From Candidatus Beckwithbacteria bacterium (lineage in GTDB: Bacteria > Patescibacteriota > Microgenomatia > UBA1400 > UBA1449), in the NCBI GenBank assembly GCA_012797845.1, contig JAAZOH010000005.1, positions 1 to 33,441 on the forward strand: DNA of 33,441 nucleotides. Direction: 5' to 3'. Shown here piece after piece: positions 21,679 through 33,380 of the stretch (position 1 is its first letter; every line of letters begins with the position of its first letter). The translations under genes and the position numbers were made by a program. Below the pieces are notes generated by a model, which saw nothing but the letters and a program-made list of their open reading frames with translations, did not search any database and was not told where the DNA came from.

Positions 21679-22857
21679 TTATTTAATAATTTTAGTAATT
21701 GCTCCAGCGCCCACAGTCTTACCACCTTCACGAATAGCAAATCTAAGTCCTTCTTCCATAGCTACGGGAACAATCAATTTAACAGTCATATCAGCATTAT
21801 CACCTGGCATAACCATTTCTACACCCTTTTGTAAGGTGACTTCACCTGTTACATCAGTAGTTCGGATATAGAATTGAGGTTTATAACCATTAAAGAACGG
21901 AGTATGACGACCACCTTCTTCTTTACTTAGGATGTAAACCCGAGCTTCGAATTCGGTATGTGGAGTGGTAGTTCCGGGTTTAGCCAAAACTTGTCCTCGT
22001 TCGACATCTTCTTTCTCAATACCTCGAAGTAATATTCCGACATTATCGCCGGCTTGACCTTGATCCAGTTGTTTACGAAACATCTCAACTCCGGTAACAG
22101 TGCTTTTTCGAGCATCTCTAATACCGACAATCTCGATTTCTTCACCAACCTTGACAACACCACGGTCAATTCTACCAGTAACCACGGTACCTCGACCCTT
22201 GATTGAAAAAACATCTTCAACAGCCATCAAGAAAGGCTTATCTAAAGGTCGTTCTGGAGTGGGGATATAATCATCAACAGCTTGCATCAATTTCATGATG
22301 TTTTCTTGTTCTTTAGCATCACCTTCCAGAGCTTTTAAAGCTGAGCCACGAACAACTGGAATTTCGTCTCCAGGAAATTCATACTTTTTAAGCAATTCGC
22401 GGACTTCTTCTTCAACCAAATCAATCAGCTCAGGGTCATCAACAGCATCGCATTTGTTTAAGAAAACTACGATAGCTGGGACGTTAACCTGACGAGCCAA
22501 AAGAATATGCTCTTTAGTCTGAGGCATTGGACCATCAGTAGCAGCAACTACTAAAATAGCACCATCCATCTGGGCTGCCCCAGTAATCATGTTTTTGATG
22601 TAATCTTTGTGTCCTGGACAGTCAATGTGAGCATAGTGACGTTTTTCAGTGTTGTACTCAACGTGAGTAATAGAGATGGTAATACCACGTTCTTTTTCCT
22701 CAGGAGCTTTATCGATTTTATCAAAAGCCACTGCCTCTGCTAACCCTTTGGCAGCCAAAGTGGTAGTAATAGCGGCTGTTAAGGTAGTTTTACCATGATC
22801 CACGTGACCAATAGTCCCAATGTTCATGTGAGGTTTATCTCGTGTGAATGTAGCCAT
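21679..22857 (-). CDS. tuf: Elongation factor Tu
   Basis: A 392-residue GTPase that brings aminoacyl-tRNA to the ribosome. G1 is GHVDHGKT (17-24), the switch I motif RGITIS, G3 DCPGHKDY, G4 NKCD and G5 GSALKALEG are all present. Domain 2 has [13 protein letters not shown] and domain 3 ends [14 protein letters not shown]. Length is normal. A strong GAAAGGAG ribosome site lies 6 bases before ATG 22857, unlike its neighbours. It has its own promoter in the gap after fusA. Confidence 0.98.
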   Translation of the reverse strand: MATFTRDKPHMNIGTIGHVDHGKTTLTAAITTTLAAKGLAEAVAFDKIDKAPEEKERGITISITHVEYNTEKRHYAHIDCPGHKDYIKNMITGAAQMDGAILVVAATDGPMPQTKEHILLARQVNVPAIVVFLNKCDAVDDPELIDLVEEEVRELLKKYEFPGDEIPVVRGSALKALEGDAKEQENIMKLMQAVDDYIPTPERPLDKPFLMAVEDVFSIKGRGTVVTGRIDRGVVKVGEEIEIVGIRDARKSTVTGVEMFRKQLDQGQAGDNVGILLRGIEKEDVERGQVLAKPGTTTPHTEFEARVYILSKEEGGRHTPFFNGYKPQFYIRTTDVTGEVTLQKGVEMVMPGDNADMTVKLIVPVAMEEGLRFAIREGGKTVGAGAITKIIK

Positions 22858-22916
22858 AGCTAGCTCCTTTCAATATAAATAATTATTTTTATAATATCTA
22901 AATTTTAGACAGTGTT

Positions 22917-22922
22917 ATTATA
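22917..22922 (-). promoter_or_regulatory. -10 box for tuf
   Basis: TATAAT in the fusA-tuf gap. No convincing -35 is present at 16-18 bases (CTTTTA at 17). It would leave an A/T-rich leader of about 50 bases containing TCTAAA/TTTAGA and the Shine-Dalgarno. Confidence 0.5.
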
Positions 22923-22968
22923 CCTTATAAAAACGCTTTTAAAAGAGTATATTTATCTGTTGCTACTA

Positions 22969-25122
22969 CTATTCATTGCTAGTAGTTTTACCACGCGCAC
23001 TGACAATTTCTTCAGTAATGTTTTTGGGTACTTCTTCATAGTGACTGGGCAACAAGACAAAAGTAGCCCGACCCTGAGTCATAGATCGCAAGTTAGTTGC
23101 ATACTTAGACATTTCTGCTAATGGGACTAGGGCGGTAATAATTCGAACATTACCTCTGTTGGCGGTCCCTAAAATCTGAGCCCGTTTACTAGATAAATTA
23201 CCAATCACATCTCCCATAAATTCTTCAGGAGTAGAAACTTCCAACTTCATGACTGGTTCCAGTAAAACTAGGTCAGCTTTTTTGGTAGCAGATTGCAAAG
23301 CCATAGAACCAGCAATTTTAAAAGCTAGTTCTGATGAGTCAACTTCGTGGTAGGTACCATCATACACTGCTACTTCTATATCAACTAGTTGATAGCCGGC
23401 CAAAACTCCATTTTCTATAGCTTCTTTGACTCCTTTTTCCACAGCTGGAATAAAATCTTTAGGAATAGCTCCACCTTTAATTTCATCTTTAAATTCATAG
23501 CCTTCACCGCGCTTGCGAGGACTAACCCGTAGGAAACAGTGACCATATTGGCCTCGACCTCCAGATTGACGGATGTATTTTCCTTCAGCCGTAGCCTCTT
23601 GTTTGATAGTTTCTTTGTAAGCCACTTGAGGTTTGCCGGTATTAGCCATGACATTAAATTCTCTCATTAGTCGGTCGACGATAATTTCCAGATGTAATTC
23701 TCCCATACCAGCAATCACGGTTTGACCGGTTTCTTCATTGGAGGAAATTTTAAAGGTTGGATCTTCTTCAGACAGTTTTTTCAGAGCCAGACCCATTTTT
23801 TCCTGATCATTTTTGGTTTTGGGTTCAATAGCTAAAGAAATTACTGGTTCTGGGAAAGAAATAGATTCCAAAGCAATTGGGTGCTCTTCATCACAAAGTG
23901 TATCTCCGGTAGTCGTATCTTTCATGCCAACTATAGCCACAATCTCTCCAGCATAGGCTTCAGAGATTTCTTCCCGGTTATTGGCATGCATTAAAAGTAG
24001 CCGGCCAACCCGTTCTTTTTTATCTTTAGTCGAATTATAAATATAACTACCAGATTTGATAACTCCTGAGTAAACTCGACCATAAGTCAGTTTACCTACA
24101 TGAGGATCGGTTTGAATTTTAAACGCTAAAATAGTTAAGGGACCATCAGTCTTTGGTTCACGGCTTAAAGTAATAGCTTCATCTTTAGGATCAGTTCCTT
24201 CAACTGGTGGTTCATCAAGTGGGCTAGGAAGGTAATCAATCACTGCATCAAGTAGGACTTGAACGCCTTTGTTGCGTAGTGAAGAACCACACAAAACTGG
24301 TACTAAATCATTAGATATCGTTGCTTTTCGTAAACCTTCTTTAAGCTCTTTTAGACTAATTTCTTCTCCGCTTAAATATTTTTCTAGCAAAGCTTCATCA
24401 TTTTCAGCAATTGATTCGATGAGTTTATTGCGTTCACTTTCAAATTGGTCTTTAAGATCAGCTGGAATTTCGTCAGAAATCGTATATTTAGCTCCTAAAC
24501 TTTCTTCATCATAAAAAATAGTTTTTTTCTCAAGTAAAAGCACAATGCCTTTAAAGGTATTTTCTTTGCCAATAGGAATAGCTAAAATAGCTGGTTTAGC
24601 ACCTAGTTTTTCTTTAATATCATCAATGGTGGCAAAAAAGTCAGCTCCTAATTTATCCATCTTATTGATAAAACAAATTCGGGGCACTTTATATTTATCA
24701 GCTTGACGCCAAACAGTTTCAGACTGGGATTGGACCCCCTCTTCGGCATCCAAAACGGTAATACCTCCATCCAAAACCCGTAGTGACCGTTCTACTTCAG
24801 CTGTAAAGTCAACGTGACCTGGAGTGTCAATAATATTAATCCGATGTTCTTGGGGGAATAATGATTCAACCACCTGAGGAGTCCAAAAAGTGGTGGTAGC
24901 TGCTGACATAATGGTAATACCTCGCTCCCGCTCTTGTTCCATCCAATCCATAACTGCTTCGCCTTCATGCACTTCTCCGATCTTGTAGGATTTACCAGTG
25001 TAGTAAAGAATTCGTTCAGTGGTGGTAGTTTTGCCGGCATCAATATGGGCAATAATTCCAATATTTCGCAAGAGATTAAGTGGCATGTGACGTTTGTAGT
25101 CTTTGGTAGTTGGATTGGCCAT
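22969..25122 (-). CDS. fusA: Elongation factor G
   Basis: A 717-residue translocase GTPase. It has G1 AHIDAGKT (25-32), [20 protein letters not shown] and [10 protein letters not shown], followed by domains II to V, including the domain IV region with [14 protein letters not shown] and the C-terminal [18 protein letters not shown]. It is slightly longer than typical, mostly a short N-terminal addition. It follows rpsG by 87 bases, where a promoter and hairpin lie. No Shine-Dalgarno precedes the ATG. Confidence 0.98.
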   Translation of the reverse strand: MANPTTKDYKRHMPLNLLRNIGIIAHIDAGKTTTTERILYYTGKSYKIGEVHEGEAVMDWMEQERERGITIMSAATTTFWTPQVVESLFPQEHRINIIDTPGHVDFTAEVERSLRVLDGGITVLDAEEGVQSQSETVWRQADKYKVPRICFINKMDKLGADFFATIDDIKEKLGAKPAILAIPIGKENTFKGIVLLLEKKTIFYDEESLGAKYTISDEIPADLKDQFESERNKLIESIAENDEALLEKYLSGEEISLKELKEGLRKATISNDLVPVLCGSSLRNKGVQVLLDAVIDYLPSPLDEPPVEGTDPKDEAITLSREPKTDGPLTILAFKIQTDPHVGKLTYGRVYSGVIKSGSYIYNSTKDKKERVGRLLLMHANNREEISEAYAGEIVAIVGMKDTTTGDTLCDEEHPIALESISFPEPVISLAIEPKTKNDQEKMGLALKKLSEEDPTFKISSNEETGQTVIAGMGELHLEIIVDRLMREFNVMANTGKPQVAYKETIKQEATAEGKYIRQSGGRGQYGHCFLRVSPRKRGEGYEFKDEIKGGAIPKDFIPAVEKGVKEAIENGVLAGYQLVDIEVAVYDGTYHEVDSSELAFKIAGSMALQSATKKADLVLLEPVMKLEVSTPEEFMGDVIGNLSSKRAQILGTANRGNVRIITALVPLAEMSKYATNLRSMTQGRATFVLLPSHYEEVPKNITEEIVSARGKTTSNE

Positions 25123-25132
25123 AATTAAAATA

Positions 25133-25154
25133 GAAAAACTGCTTCAGCAGTCTT
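25133..25154 (-). terminator. Terminator-like hairpin in front of fusA
   Basis: Minus strand ACTGC-TGAA-GCAGT (arms 25147-25151 and 25138-25142), extended by AAG/TTT with a wobble, followed by TTTTTC. It ends about 11-16 bases before the fusA ATG. Sequence CTGCT...AGCAG plus T-run is shared with the secY leader. Confidence 0.6.
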
Positions 25155-25158
25155 GCTA

Positions 25159-25164
25159 ATTGTA
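25159..25164 (-). promoter_or_regulatory. -10 box for fusA
   Basis: TACAAT with a weak -35 (TTCACG at 18 bases). The predicted start near 25152 puts the hairpin at the very 5' end of the mRNA, so it could be a stabilising 5' stem-loop. Confidence 0.4.
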
Positions 25165-25209
25165 GCAGATTTAGTAACTAGTCGTGAATAATCGCAAAGT
25201 CTGAGCAAT

Positions 25210-25692
25210 TTACCACCTGAAGTGGGCAAAGGCTTTGTTAGCTTCTGCTGCCTTATGAGTATTGTCTCGCTTCTGCACTGCCTGACCTTCGCTTCTAAGC
25301 GCTGCCTCTAGTTCAGCTGCCAATTTTTGGGCAAAGGTTTTGTATTCACTATTTGACTTTGCTCGAGCTGCATCAACTAACCAGCGCAGAGCTAGAGCTT
25401 CCCGTCGATCACCCTTAACAGGCATTGGGACTTGGTAAGCAGCTCCTCCAACTCGGCGGGATCTGACTTCCATCACTGGTTTAATATTATCTAAAGCTTG
25501 ACGTAGTAGTTCTACCGGATCATCACTTTTTTGAGACTGCCCTAAATGTTTTAAAGCTTGATAAACTTGCTTAGCAGCAACAGTTTTTTTGCCTTCTTTC
25601 ATGACGTAGTTAATGAGTCGGCTTACCACCCGATTACCATAAATTGGATCGGCTTCGACTAAACGCTTATTGATTCTTCCTGATCTTGACAT
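25210..25692 (-). CDS. rpsG: 30S ribosomal protein S7
   Basis: A 160-residue S7 (uS7), primary binder of the 16S 3' domain. It has DPIYGNRVVSRLINYVMKEG (about 15-34), the block PVMEVRSRRVGGAAYQVPM and VDAARAKSNSEYKTFAQKLA. Length is normal, with C-terminal EANKAFAHFRW typical of the family. In E. coli S7 represses the str operon. It lies 25 bases after rpsL. Confidence 0.98.
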   Translation of the reverse strand: MSRSGRINKRLVEADPIYGNRVVSRLINYVMKEGKKTVAAKQVYQALKHLGQSQKSDDPVELLRQALDNIKPVMEVRSRRVGGAAYQVPMPVKGDRREALALRWLVDAARAKSNSEYKTFAQKLAAELEAALRSEGQAVQKRDNTHKAAEANKAFAHFRW

Positions 25693-25717
25693 ACGTTATT
25701 TTGTATAAATTAATAAA

Positions 25718-26164
25718 TTAAGCGGCAGCGGCAGTATTTTCTGATTTACTGGTTTTACCACCTTTACGGGTTCCGTATTTAGATCTACTTTGCATCCGGC
25801 CATCAACCCCCAAACAATCGTATTTACCTCGAACAATATGATACTTCACACCTGGTAAATCTTTGACCCGACCGCCGCGAACCAATACTACCGAGTGTTC
25901 AGCCAAATTATGGCCTTCACCCTGAATATAGGCGGTGACTTCGATTTTATTAGATAGTCTTACTCTGGCTACTTTTCGTAGTGCTGAGTTTGGTTTTTTT
26001 GGAGTCATGGTTTTAACTACAGTACAAACTCCTCGTTTTTGAGGATTAGTAGTAGCTATAACTCGACGTTTGGCAGAGTTAAATGACTTGCGCAAAGCCG
26101 AAGCTTTAACCCGATTAGGGCGACGAGTTCTGGGTTTTTTGATAAGTTGATTTATCGTTGGCAT
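25718..26164 (-). CDS. rpsL: 30S ribosomal protein S12
   Basis: A 148-residue S12 (uS12) at the decoding centre. It starts [12 protein letters not shown] and has the conserved [40 protein letters not shown] and [10 protein letters not shown]. The Lys equivalent to E. coli K42/K43 (TPKKPNS) is retained, so no streptomycin-resistance change is seen. A roughly 13-residue insertion before PQKRGVCT (about 26-40) resembles that in Firmicutes S12. The tail ENTAAAA is short and low complexity. Confidence 0.98.
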   Translation of the reverse strand: MPTINQLIKKPRTRRPNRVKASALRKSFNSAKRRVIATTNPQKRGVCTVVKTMTPKKPNSALRKVARVRLSNKIEVTAYIQGEGHNLAEHSVVLVRGGRVKDLPGVKYHIVRGKYDCLGVDGRMQSRSKYGTRKGGKTSKSENTAAAA

Positions 26165-26178
26165 ATCAGTCTTTCCTT

Positions 26179-29100
26179 TTATGAATATACTATACCATCT
26201 TTGATCCGAGCTCGTTCTTCCGAGGTGGGGATCAAACGGCCAATAATAACATTTTCTTTCAGTCCTATCAAGTAATCTTTTTTACCTAGTGTCCCAGCAT
26301 CGGTTAAAACACTACTGGTCTCTTGGAACGAAGCGGCAGACAACCAGCTGTCGGTGTACAAAGCTGCTCGAGTTACTCCCAAGAGTAAAACTTGAGCAGT
26401 AGCTGGTTCCCCACCAGCCGCAATTACCGCTGCATTTTCAGATTCAAATTTCTGGCGATTAACCAATTCTCCAGGCAGCAAATCTGTGTCTCCAGTACTG
26501 TCAACTTTGACTTTGCTCGACATTTCGCGAACAATTACTTCAAAGTGTTTGTCGTTGATCGCAATACCTTGAGATTCATACACAGCCTGTAATTCGGAAA
26601 TAAGGTATTCCTGAGCAGCTTGCATGCCTTTAATCCGTAGCAATTCCTTAACATCTAAAGAGCCTGAAGCTAGTTGTTGACCAACGGGGATCAAATCGCC
26701 GGTTTTAACTTTTAGGGTACTAGTTAAAGGAATAGTGTATTTAGCTTCTTCAACTGGTTTGACTTTATTATTGGTCACAGTAATTTCATAACCTTGATCA
26801 GTTTCATCAACAGTAACCTTACCAGCTACTTCAGAAATAGCTGATAAAGCTTTTGGAGTTCTTAGCTCAAAAATCTCTTCAACTCTTGGTAAACCTTGAG
26901 TCACATCTTGCATCACCACACCTCCGGTATGCTTCACCCGCATGGTTAGCTGTGTCCCTGGCTCACCAATTGATTGAGCAGCCAAAACTCCTACCGGTAC
27001 TCCAATATTAACTAGTTTTTTGGTTGAAAAATCCCAACCATAACATTTTTGGCAAATACCAAATGGAGCCTGGCAGGTAATTGGTGAAAAGACATTAACT
27101 TTAGTCACCCCGGCTTTGTCAATTTCTTCAGCCAAAACATCAGTAATAACTTCATCTTTTTTGACTAAAACAGTATCGCTATTTGGTTTTTTGATAGCTT
27201 TAGCGGCTACCCGACCAGTAATTCGAGCTACAAAAGATTTTTCCCGACCTTTTTCATTGCGGATTTCAAAACTTTCTGAAGTCCCGCAATCTTCCATTCG
27301 GACAATAAGGTCATGGGAAACATCAACTAAACGACGGGTCAAATAACCAGCGTTAGCAGTTTTGACCGCTGAGTCAGTTAAGCCTTTTCGGGAACCCCGA
27401 GCTGCGGTGACGTATTCAAACACAGTCAGACCTTCTCTGAAGTTAGATTTGGTTGGTAGTTCCACGATTTTACCTAGTGGATCAACTGATAAACCTCTCA
27501 TAGCTGCCAACTGTTTAACCTGATCTTTAGAAGCCCGAGTACCTCCGGACTCAATCATTTGGCGAACTGGGTTGTCAATAGAAAAGGCATTCCAGGTTTG
27601 TTCAGCTACATCATCAGTGGTTTTTAGCCAAAGATCAATCGATAAGCGTTTGCGTTCTTCTTTGGTAATCAAACCTAATTTGTAGTTTTCTTCAATTTCT
27701 TCAGCTTTTTTATTAGCCTCAGCAATGACTTCAGCTTTGTTTGGAATAATCTTACAGTCATTGACTGCAACTGACATTCCTGACATTGTTTCGCCTTTAA
27801 AGCCTAATTCTTTAATACTGTCAATCAAATGCATGATTTCTTTAGTCTTATAAACTGGCATGGCTTCTTTGATTAAAGTTTTCAGTCTACCAGCATTAAC
27901 AGTCTCATTGATAAAGTCCATGTCATCAGGCAAGATTTCATTAAACCACAAACGACCTAGGGTGGTTTCTATGACTTTACCATCGACCCGAACTTTAATA
28001 GCTTGACGCAAAGCAATTCTGCCAAATTGATAAGCAGTGTTGGCTTCTAGGCTATCACTGTAAATAGTTTCTTCAGGCTTAATGCTCTCATCCAAAACCG
28101 TAATCAGGTAAATACCTAAAACCATGTTTTTGTTAGGAATAGTAATAGGTGAACCATCAGCTGGTTTTAATAAGTTCTTTTGAGGCATCATTTGTCTCCT
28201 GGCTTCTTTTTGTGCATCTTTGGAAAGCGGCACATGGACAGCCATTTGGTCACCGTCAAAGTCAGCATTGTAACCAGAACAGACACAAGGATGTAATCTG
28301 ATAGCATTTCCTTCGATCAAAACCGGGAAGAAAGCCTGAATACCCAATTTGTGTAGCGTTGGAGCCCGGTTCAGTAAAACAGGATGTTTATGAGTAATTT
28401 CTTCCAAAATATCATAAACTTCGGGTGGGCGGCGTTCCAAAACGTGCTTGGCACTCTTTACGTTTGGTGCCAATCCTCGCATAATCAGTTCTCGTAGGAC
28501 ATAAGGTTTAAACATTTCCAAAGCCATATCTTTTGGTAAGCCACACTGGTTTAAAGCCAGTTCTGGACCAACTACGATAACACTTCGACCTGAGTAATCA
28601 ACCCGTTTCCCTAGTAAGTTCTGACGGAACCGACCTTGTTTACCTTTTAGCATTTCAGATAGTGATTTCAGCTCTTTAGTCCCACGGCGTCTAGCTGATT
28701 GACGAGATTGAGTGGCATCAATTAAAGTGTCGACTGCTTCCTGCAACATCCGTTTTTCATTGCGTAAAATGATCTCGGGAGCACCTAAATTAATTAGGTG
28801 TTTGAGTCGGTTATTCCGGTTAATGACTCTTCGGTATAAATCATTTAAATCAGAAGTAGCAAAACGGCCACCAGAAAGTTGTACCATCGGCCGCAAGTCG
28901 GGTGGAATCACGGGCAAATTACGCATGATCATCCAAGTGGAATCAATACCAGCCTTACGTAAACCTTCAACTACCCGAAGGTGTTTGATAGCTTTAATTT
29001 TTTTCTGGCCTTTAGCTTCTCTGGTAGTTTGACGTAGTTTTTCAGCTTCTTTATCCAAATCCAAACGAGACAAAAGTTCTAAAATGCTTTCAGCTCCCAT

Positions 29101-29889
29101 ACCAACTTCTAAGAAACCATCGGCTTGGTAATCAACTAATTTCAGGTATTCATCTTCGGTCAGAACAGTTTTGACTTCCATGCGTTTGACCAAATTAGCT
29201 ACTGCTTTATAGACTTCATCAGCAGTTTCCTGCTCATTAACCGTATTTTCTTTGATTCGGGCAATATCACGTTTGATCTTAATCTTGGCTTCTTCAACAG
29301 CAATTTTTTGTTGATCTTTAGTTTTAACTTTTTTCTTAATGTCTTCTATTTGTTTATCACCTTCTGTTTCAGTTTTTTTGATTTCTTCAGAAGCTTTGTC
29401 GTCCAGTTCTTTTTTAACTTCTTCCAGCTGGGTATCTAAATTGGTTAAAACCTGTTTACGTTTTTCTTCATCAATCCCTAAAACTACATAACGGGCAAAG
29501 TAAATTACTCCAGCTAAAGCTCGAGGAGAAATATCTAAAAGTAGGGAAATTTTGGAAGGCACACCTTTGAAAAACCAGATATGAGCCACTGGACAAGCCA
29601 GTTTGATATGACCCATACGTTCGCGGCGAACTCGGGATTGAGTTACTTCCACACCGCATTTATCACAGATAATACCTCGATAGCGGATCCTCTTGTACTT
29701 GCCGCAGTAACATTCCCAATCTTTAGTGGGTCCAAAAATTCGTTCACAAAAAAGGCCATCTTTTTCTGGTTTCAAAGTCCGGTAATTGATAGTTTCTGGT
29801 TTGGTTACTTCGCCATATGACCATGACTTAATGTCGTCCGGGGAAGCAATTTTGACAGTTAAAGTTTCGAAATCAACAATGTTTTTCAT
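26179..29889 (-). CDS. rpoC: RNA polymerase beta' subunit
   Basis: A 1236-residue catalytic subunit. Zinc site 1 has C60, C62, C75 and C78. The active-site NADFDGD lies at 541-547, with D543, D545 and D547 as the Mg ligands. Zinc site 2 is formed by MEDCGTSES and [12 protein letters not shown] charged coiled-coil-like insertion (about 150-225, rich in K and E) lies between the clamp segments. It begins 22 bases after rpoB with no Shine-Dalgarno. The downstream rpsL start follows by 14 bases, giving rpoBC-rpsL fusion into one transcript. Confidence 0.98.
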   Translation of the reverse strand: MKNIVDFETLTVKIASPDDIKSWSYGEVTKPETINYRTLKPEKDGLFCERIFGPTKDWECYCGKYKRIRYRGIICDKCGVEVTQSRVRRERMGHIKLACPVAHIWFFKGVPSKISLLLDISPRALAGVIYFARYVVLGIDEEKRKQVLTNLDTQLEEVKKELDDKASEEIKKTETEGDKQIEDIKKKVKTKDQQKIAVEEAKIKIKRDIARIKENTVNEQETADEVYKAVANLVKRMEVKTVLTEDEYLKLVDYQADGFLEVGMGAESILELLSRLDLDKEAEKLRQTTREAKGQKKIKAIKHLRVVEGLRKAGIDSTWMIMRNLPVIPPDLRPMVQLSGGRFATSDLNDLYRRVINRNNRLKHLINLGAPEIILRNEKRMLQEAVDTLIDATQSRQSARRRGTKELKSLSEMLKGKQGRFRQNLLGKRVDYSGRSVIVVGPELALNQCGLPKDMALEMFKPYVLRELIMRGLAPNVKSAKHVLERRPPEVYDILEEITHKHPVLLNRAPTLHKLGIQAFFPVLIEGNAIRLHPCVCSGYNADFDGDQMAVHVPLSKDAQKEARRQMMPQKNLLKPADGSPITIPNKNMVLGIYLITVLDESIKPEETIYSDSLEANTAYQFGRIALRQAIKVRVDGKVIETTLGRLWFNEILPDDMDFINETVNAGRLKTLIKEAMPVYKTKEIMHLIDSIKELGFKGETMSGMSVAVNDCKIIPNKAEVIAEANKKAEEIEENYKLGLITKEERKRLSIDLWLKTTDDVAEQTWNAFSIDNPVRQMIESGGTRASKDQVKQLAAMRGLSVDPLGKIVELPTKSNFREGLTVFEYVTAARGSRKGLTDSAVKTANAGYLTRRLVDVSHDLIVRMEDCGTSESFEIRNEKGREKSFVARITGRVAAKAIKKPNSDTVLVKKDEVITDVLAEEIDKAGVTKVNVFSPITCQAPFGICQKCYGWDFSTKKLVNIGVPVGVLAAQSIGEPGTQLTMRVKHTGGVVMQDVTQGLPRVEEIFELRTPKALSAISEVAGKVTVDETDQGYEITVTNNKVKPVEEAKYTIPLTSTLKVKTGDLIPVGQQLASGSLDVKELLRIKGMQAAQEYLISELQAVYESQGIAINDKHFEVIVREMSSKVKVDSTGDTDLLPGELVNRQKFESENAAVIAAGGEPATAQVLLLGVTRAALYTDSWLSAASFQETSSVLTDAGTLGKKDYLIGLKENVIIGRLIPTSEERARIKDGIVYS

Positions 29890-29911
29890 ATGCTTTATTT
29901 AAAGTAGGTTA

Positions 29912-32900
29912 TTAATCCTCACTTCCCTCCTCTAAAAGTTCTTCATCACTTGGTTCTAGATCGTCAATATTTTCACTGCTTTGTTCCTCAAAACTGTCAT
30001 TGTTGGTGTCATCGGTGGAATCGTCACTACTTTCACTTTCTGCTACTGGCAAAGTCTCTTCGGTTTTAGTAGCTTCGAGTTCTGGATCATCAATTTGCTC
30101 TTCCTCTTCTTTAACTCCTTCAGGAATGACATTAAAGCTTAAACTGTTTAGTTCTTTGACCAAAACTTTAAAGGCTTCAGGAACGGTTGATTGCGGCATG
30201 TCGGTACCCTTAACAATGGCTTCAAAGGCTTTAGCCCGACCAACTACATCATCAGATTTGATGGTCAACATTTCTTGTAAGCCATAAGCAGCTCGATGCG
30301 CTTCCAGAGCCCAAACTTCCATTTCTCCCAATCTCTGACCTCCCATTTGGGCTTTACCGCCGAGAGGTTGTTGGGTTACCAATGAGTATGGACCGGTTGA
30401 ACGGGCATGCATCTTATCTTCAACCATGTGGACCAATTTCATGATATATCCAATTCCGACTGAGGTTTTATTAGTGTATGGCTCACCACTGCGACCATCA
30501 TAGAGCTGAACTTTACCATTAACAGGTAAACCAGCTTTAGTCATTTGTTCTTCAATAAAGTTCTCGTCAATTTTTTCAAAAACTGGCAAAGCTAATTTTT
30601 GACCTAAGCGAGAAGCTGCCCAACCTAGCTGAGCTTCTAAGAGTTGGCCCAAATTCATACGAGCCAACACTGACAACGGTGAAATAATGATGTCAACTGG
30701 AGTCCCATCTTCCAAATGAGGCATATCAGCTTCAGGCACAATTTTGGAAATAACCCCTTTATTACCGTGTCGACCAGCCAGTTTATCTCCAATTACCACC
30801 TTACGCATTTGAGCTACAAAAACTCGCACTTCTTTGATCACGCCTGGGTCTAGCTCATCACCTTCATCACGATCTAAAATATGCACGTCAATTACGGTTC
30901 CGTGTTCGCCATGAGGCATGCGCAGAGAAGTATCTCGAACTTCACGGGCTTTTTCTCCAAAAATAGCTCGCAGTAGCCGCTCTTCAGCTGTTAATTCAGT
31001 CTCACCTTTAGGAGCAATTTTGCCAACTAAAATATCGTTGGAACCAACATTGGAACCAACTACTACAATCCCATCTTCGCCAAGATTGGCCAGATCATCT
31101 TCACCTACATTGGGAATATCAGCTGTAATTTCCTCAGGTCCAAGTTTGGTATCCATAACTTGAATCGTATATTCATTGATGTGAATTGAGCTTAGTGTAT
31201 CGTCTTTAACTAATCGATCAGAGATGACGATAGCGTCTTCGTATCCAAGACCATCAAAAGCTCCATAAGCAATCAGTAAGTTCTTACCTAAAGCCAGTTC
31301 GCCACCATCAGCTGCTGGACCATCAATAATGACGTCACCAGTTGTAATTTTTTGATTAGCAAAAACTGCCGGACTTTGGCTATAGCAGGTACTTTGAGGA
31401 GAACGTTTAAATTTAGAAACTTCGTAGGTTACGGTAGTATCTTTAATTTTAGTGATAAAAGGATAAGCCAAACGGTTAGCTTTTACGGTTTCGGCATCAG
31501 CTTTTTTCAAAACTATATCAACTCTATCACCATCAACAAAACTAACTTCGCCATCAAAATCACTGGTAATCACGTGTTTCATAGCGGTAGCTACTGTTTT
31601 TTCCATGCCTGTACCAATAATAGGAGCACTGGGACTAACAAGAGGAACTGCCTGACATTGCATATGGGTTCCCATCAAAGCCCGGATAGCTTCATCATGA
31701 GCCAAGAAAGGAATCAAGGAGGCTGAAGTCCCAACCACTTGGCGGGAAGCTACATCCATGTATTGGATAGTTTCAGCATCAACTTCGATAAATTCTCCCT
31801 GATGTCTGGCTCCTACCCAATCTTCAGCCAAATAACCCTGATCATCAATAGTAACTTCAGCATGCGTAATGTAGTATTCCTCTTCCTCATCAGGTGAAAG
31901 ATATACTACCTCATCAGTGACTTTCATTTTAGTTTTGCGACCATTTTTTTCAGGGACAACTTTACGATAAGGAGCTTCTAAAAAGCCGTAGTCATTAACT
32001 TTGGTGTATAAAGAAAGATAAGTGACCAAACCAATATTGGGACCTTCTGGAGATCGGACCGGACAAATTCGGCTATATTGGGATTGATTAATGTCCCGCA
32101 TGGAAAATGAAGCCCGTTCTCTAGTTACTCCACCACTACCCATAACGGATAAACGCCTTAGGTTGTCAATTTCAGCCAAAGGATTAGCTTGATCTAAAAT
32201 AGTTGATAAGCGGTTTCTTCGGAAAAATTCTGAAATAGCTGCCACCATAGGTCTGGGGTTAACCAAACTACTTGGGGTAATTAACATGTCAGCTTTGGCT
32301 AAACTCATTTTCTCGCGAATAGAACGTTCCAGTCTCAGTAAACCAACTCGGAAGGCTACAGAAGAAACTAGCTCTCCCACTCGGCGAATCCGGCGGTTAG
32401 ATAAGTGATCAATATCATCAACTCGACCATCACCATTTTGTAATTTAATTAAGTAGGCTACAGTTGCAATAATATCTTGGACAGTTAGTACGTGATTTTC
32501 AGGAATATTTTCAACTTCTAAACTTAAGCGGCGATTGAGTTTATACCGGCCAACTTTACCCAAATCATAACGGCGAGGATCAAAAAACATACTTTGGACC
32601 AAGGCTTTAGCGTTGTCTAATACAGCTGGTTCACCAGGTCGCAGTTTGTCATGAATTTCAATCAAGGCTTCTTCTTGAGTTTTACTGGGATCTTTTTCTA
32701 GTGTTGCTTCAATAAATTTATGTTCTTTGTCAGTATCAACTTCAGAAAAGGTTTCAGTAAGTAATTCATCAGTAGCCAGTCCCAAAGCACGTAATAAGGT
32801 GGTAGCTGGGATTTTGCGGTGTCGGTCAATTTTGACAGAAATAACATTGTGACGGGAAACCGCAAATTCGAGCCAGGAACCTCGTAGTGGTCGCAATTCA

Positions 32901-33373
32901 GCCTGATACAGCATTTTTCCTGAAACAGGTTCAATAGCGCCAGAAAAGAAAACACCAGGGCTTCGAACCAATTGGCTCACAACTGCCCGATCAATACCGT
33001 TGATAACAAAAGTACCAACTGGAGTCATAACTGGAATATCGCCCAAAAAGACTTCTTGGTCCATGGCTTCGCCAGTCTTTTTATTAACTAGAGTAGCCAT
33101 AACTCGCAAAGGCGCATCATAAGTCAAACCTTTATCTCTGGCCTGTTGAGGAGTCAGTTTTGGTTGGCCAATAGTATGGTTACCAAATGATAAGGACCAG
33201 TTTTTACCGGTAAAATCATCAATAGGAGAAATTTCTTTAAGACGTTCGGAAATGCCTTGGTTCAAAAAATCTTCGTAGGACTTGGTCTGCAACTCAACTA
33301 AATCTATCTTGGGAAGGGGTAAATCGGTTTTTCCTAAATACAAACGATTATCAATGTGAGTTGCTGGTTTCAT
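29912..33373 (-). CDS. rpoB: RNA polymerase beta subunit
   Basis: A 1153-residue subunit. It has PVMTPVGTFVINGIDRAVVS early, the rifampicin region (about 386-415), PEGPNIGL, the active-site region around KIAPKGETELTAEERLL and the GDKLAGRHGNKGVI block, then LGGKAQMGGQRLGEMEVWAL near the end. About 80 further residues form an acidic low-complexity tail. Several rifampicin-contact positions differ from sensitive bacteria. A terminator-like hairpin lies immediately before the start, and there is no Shine-Dalgarno. Confidence 0.98.
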   Translation of the reverse strand: MKPATHIDNRLYLGKTDLPLPKIDLVELQTKSYEDFLNQGISERLKEISPIDDFTGKNWSLSFGNHTIGQPKLTPQQARDKGLTYDAPLRVMATLVNKKTGEAMDQEVFLGDIPVMTPVGTFVINGIDRAVVSQLVRSPGVFFSGAIEPVSGKMLYQAELRPLRGSWLEFAVSRHNVISVKIDRHRKIPATTLLRALGLATDELLTETFSEVDTDKEHKFIEATLEKDPSKTQEEALIEIHDKLRPGEPAVLDNAKALVQSMFFDPRRYDLGKVGRYKLNRRLSLEVENIPENHVLTVQDIIATVAYLIKLQNGDGRVDDIDHLSNRRIRRVGELVSSVAFRVGLLRLERSIREKMSLAKADMLITPSSLVNPRPMVAAISEFFRRNRLSTILDQANPLAEIDNLRRLSVMGSGGVTRERASFSMRDINQSQYSRICPVRSPEGPNIGLVTYLSLYTKVNDYGFLEAPYRKVVPEKNGRKTKMKVTDEVVYLSPDEEEEYYITHAEVTIDDQGYLAEDWVGARHQGEFIEVDAETIQYMDVASRQVVGTSASLIPFLAHDEAIRALMGTHMQCQAVPLVSPSAPIIGTGMEKTVATAMKHVITSDFDGEVSFVDGDRVDIVLKKADAETVKANRLAYPFITKIKDTTVTYEVSKFKRSPQSTCYSQSPAVFANQKITTGDVIIDGPAADGGELALGKNLLIAYGAFDGLGYEDAIVISDRLVKDDTLSSIHINEYTIQVMDTKLGPEEITADIPNVGEDDLANLGEDGIVVVGSNVGSNDILVGKIAPKGETELTAEERLLRAIFGEKAREVRDTSLRMPHGEHGTVIDVHILDRDEGDELDPGVIKEVRVFVAQMRKVVIGDKLAGRHGNKGVISKIVPEADMPHLEDGTPVDIIISPLSVLARMNLGQLLEAQLGWAASRLGQKLALPVFEKIDENFIEEQMTKAGLPVNGKVQLYDGRSGEPYTNKTSVGIGYIMKLVHMVEDKMHARSTGPYSLVTQQPLGGKAQMGGQRLGEMEVWALEAHRAAYGLQEMLTIKSDDVVGRAKAFEAIVKGTDMPQSTVPEAFKVLVKELNSLSFNVIPEGVKEEEEQIDDPELEATKTEETLPVAESESSDDSTDDTNNDSFEEQSSENIDDLEPSDEELLEEGSED

Positions 33374-33380
33374 AGTTTTA

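Noticed and set aside
25718-26164. Insertion of about 13 residues in the N-terminal part of S12
   Set aside because: Firmicutes S12 proteins have a similar insertion before PQKRGVCT, so it is not new.
30000-31726. Plus-strand open frames of 80-124 codons inside rpoB
   Set aside because: They are antisense frames of a conserved gene with Ser/Thr-rich low-quality translations and no start signals.
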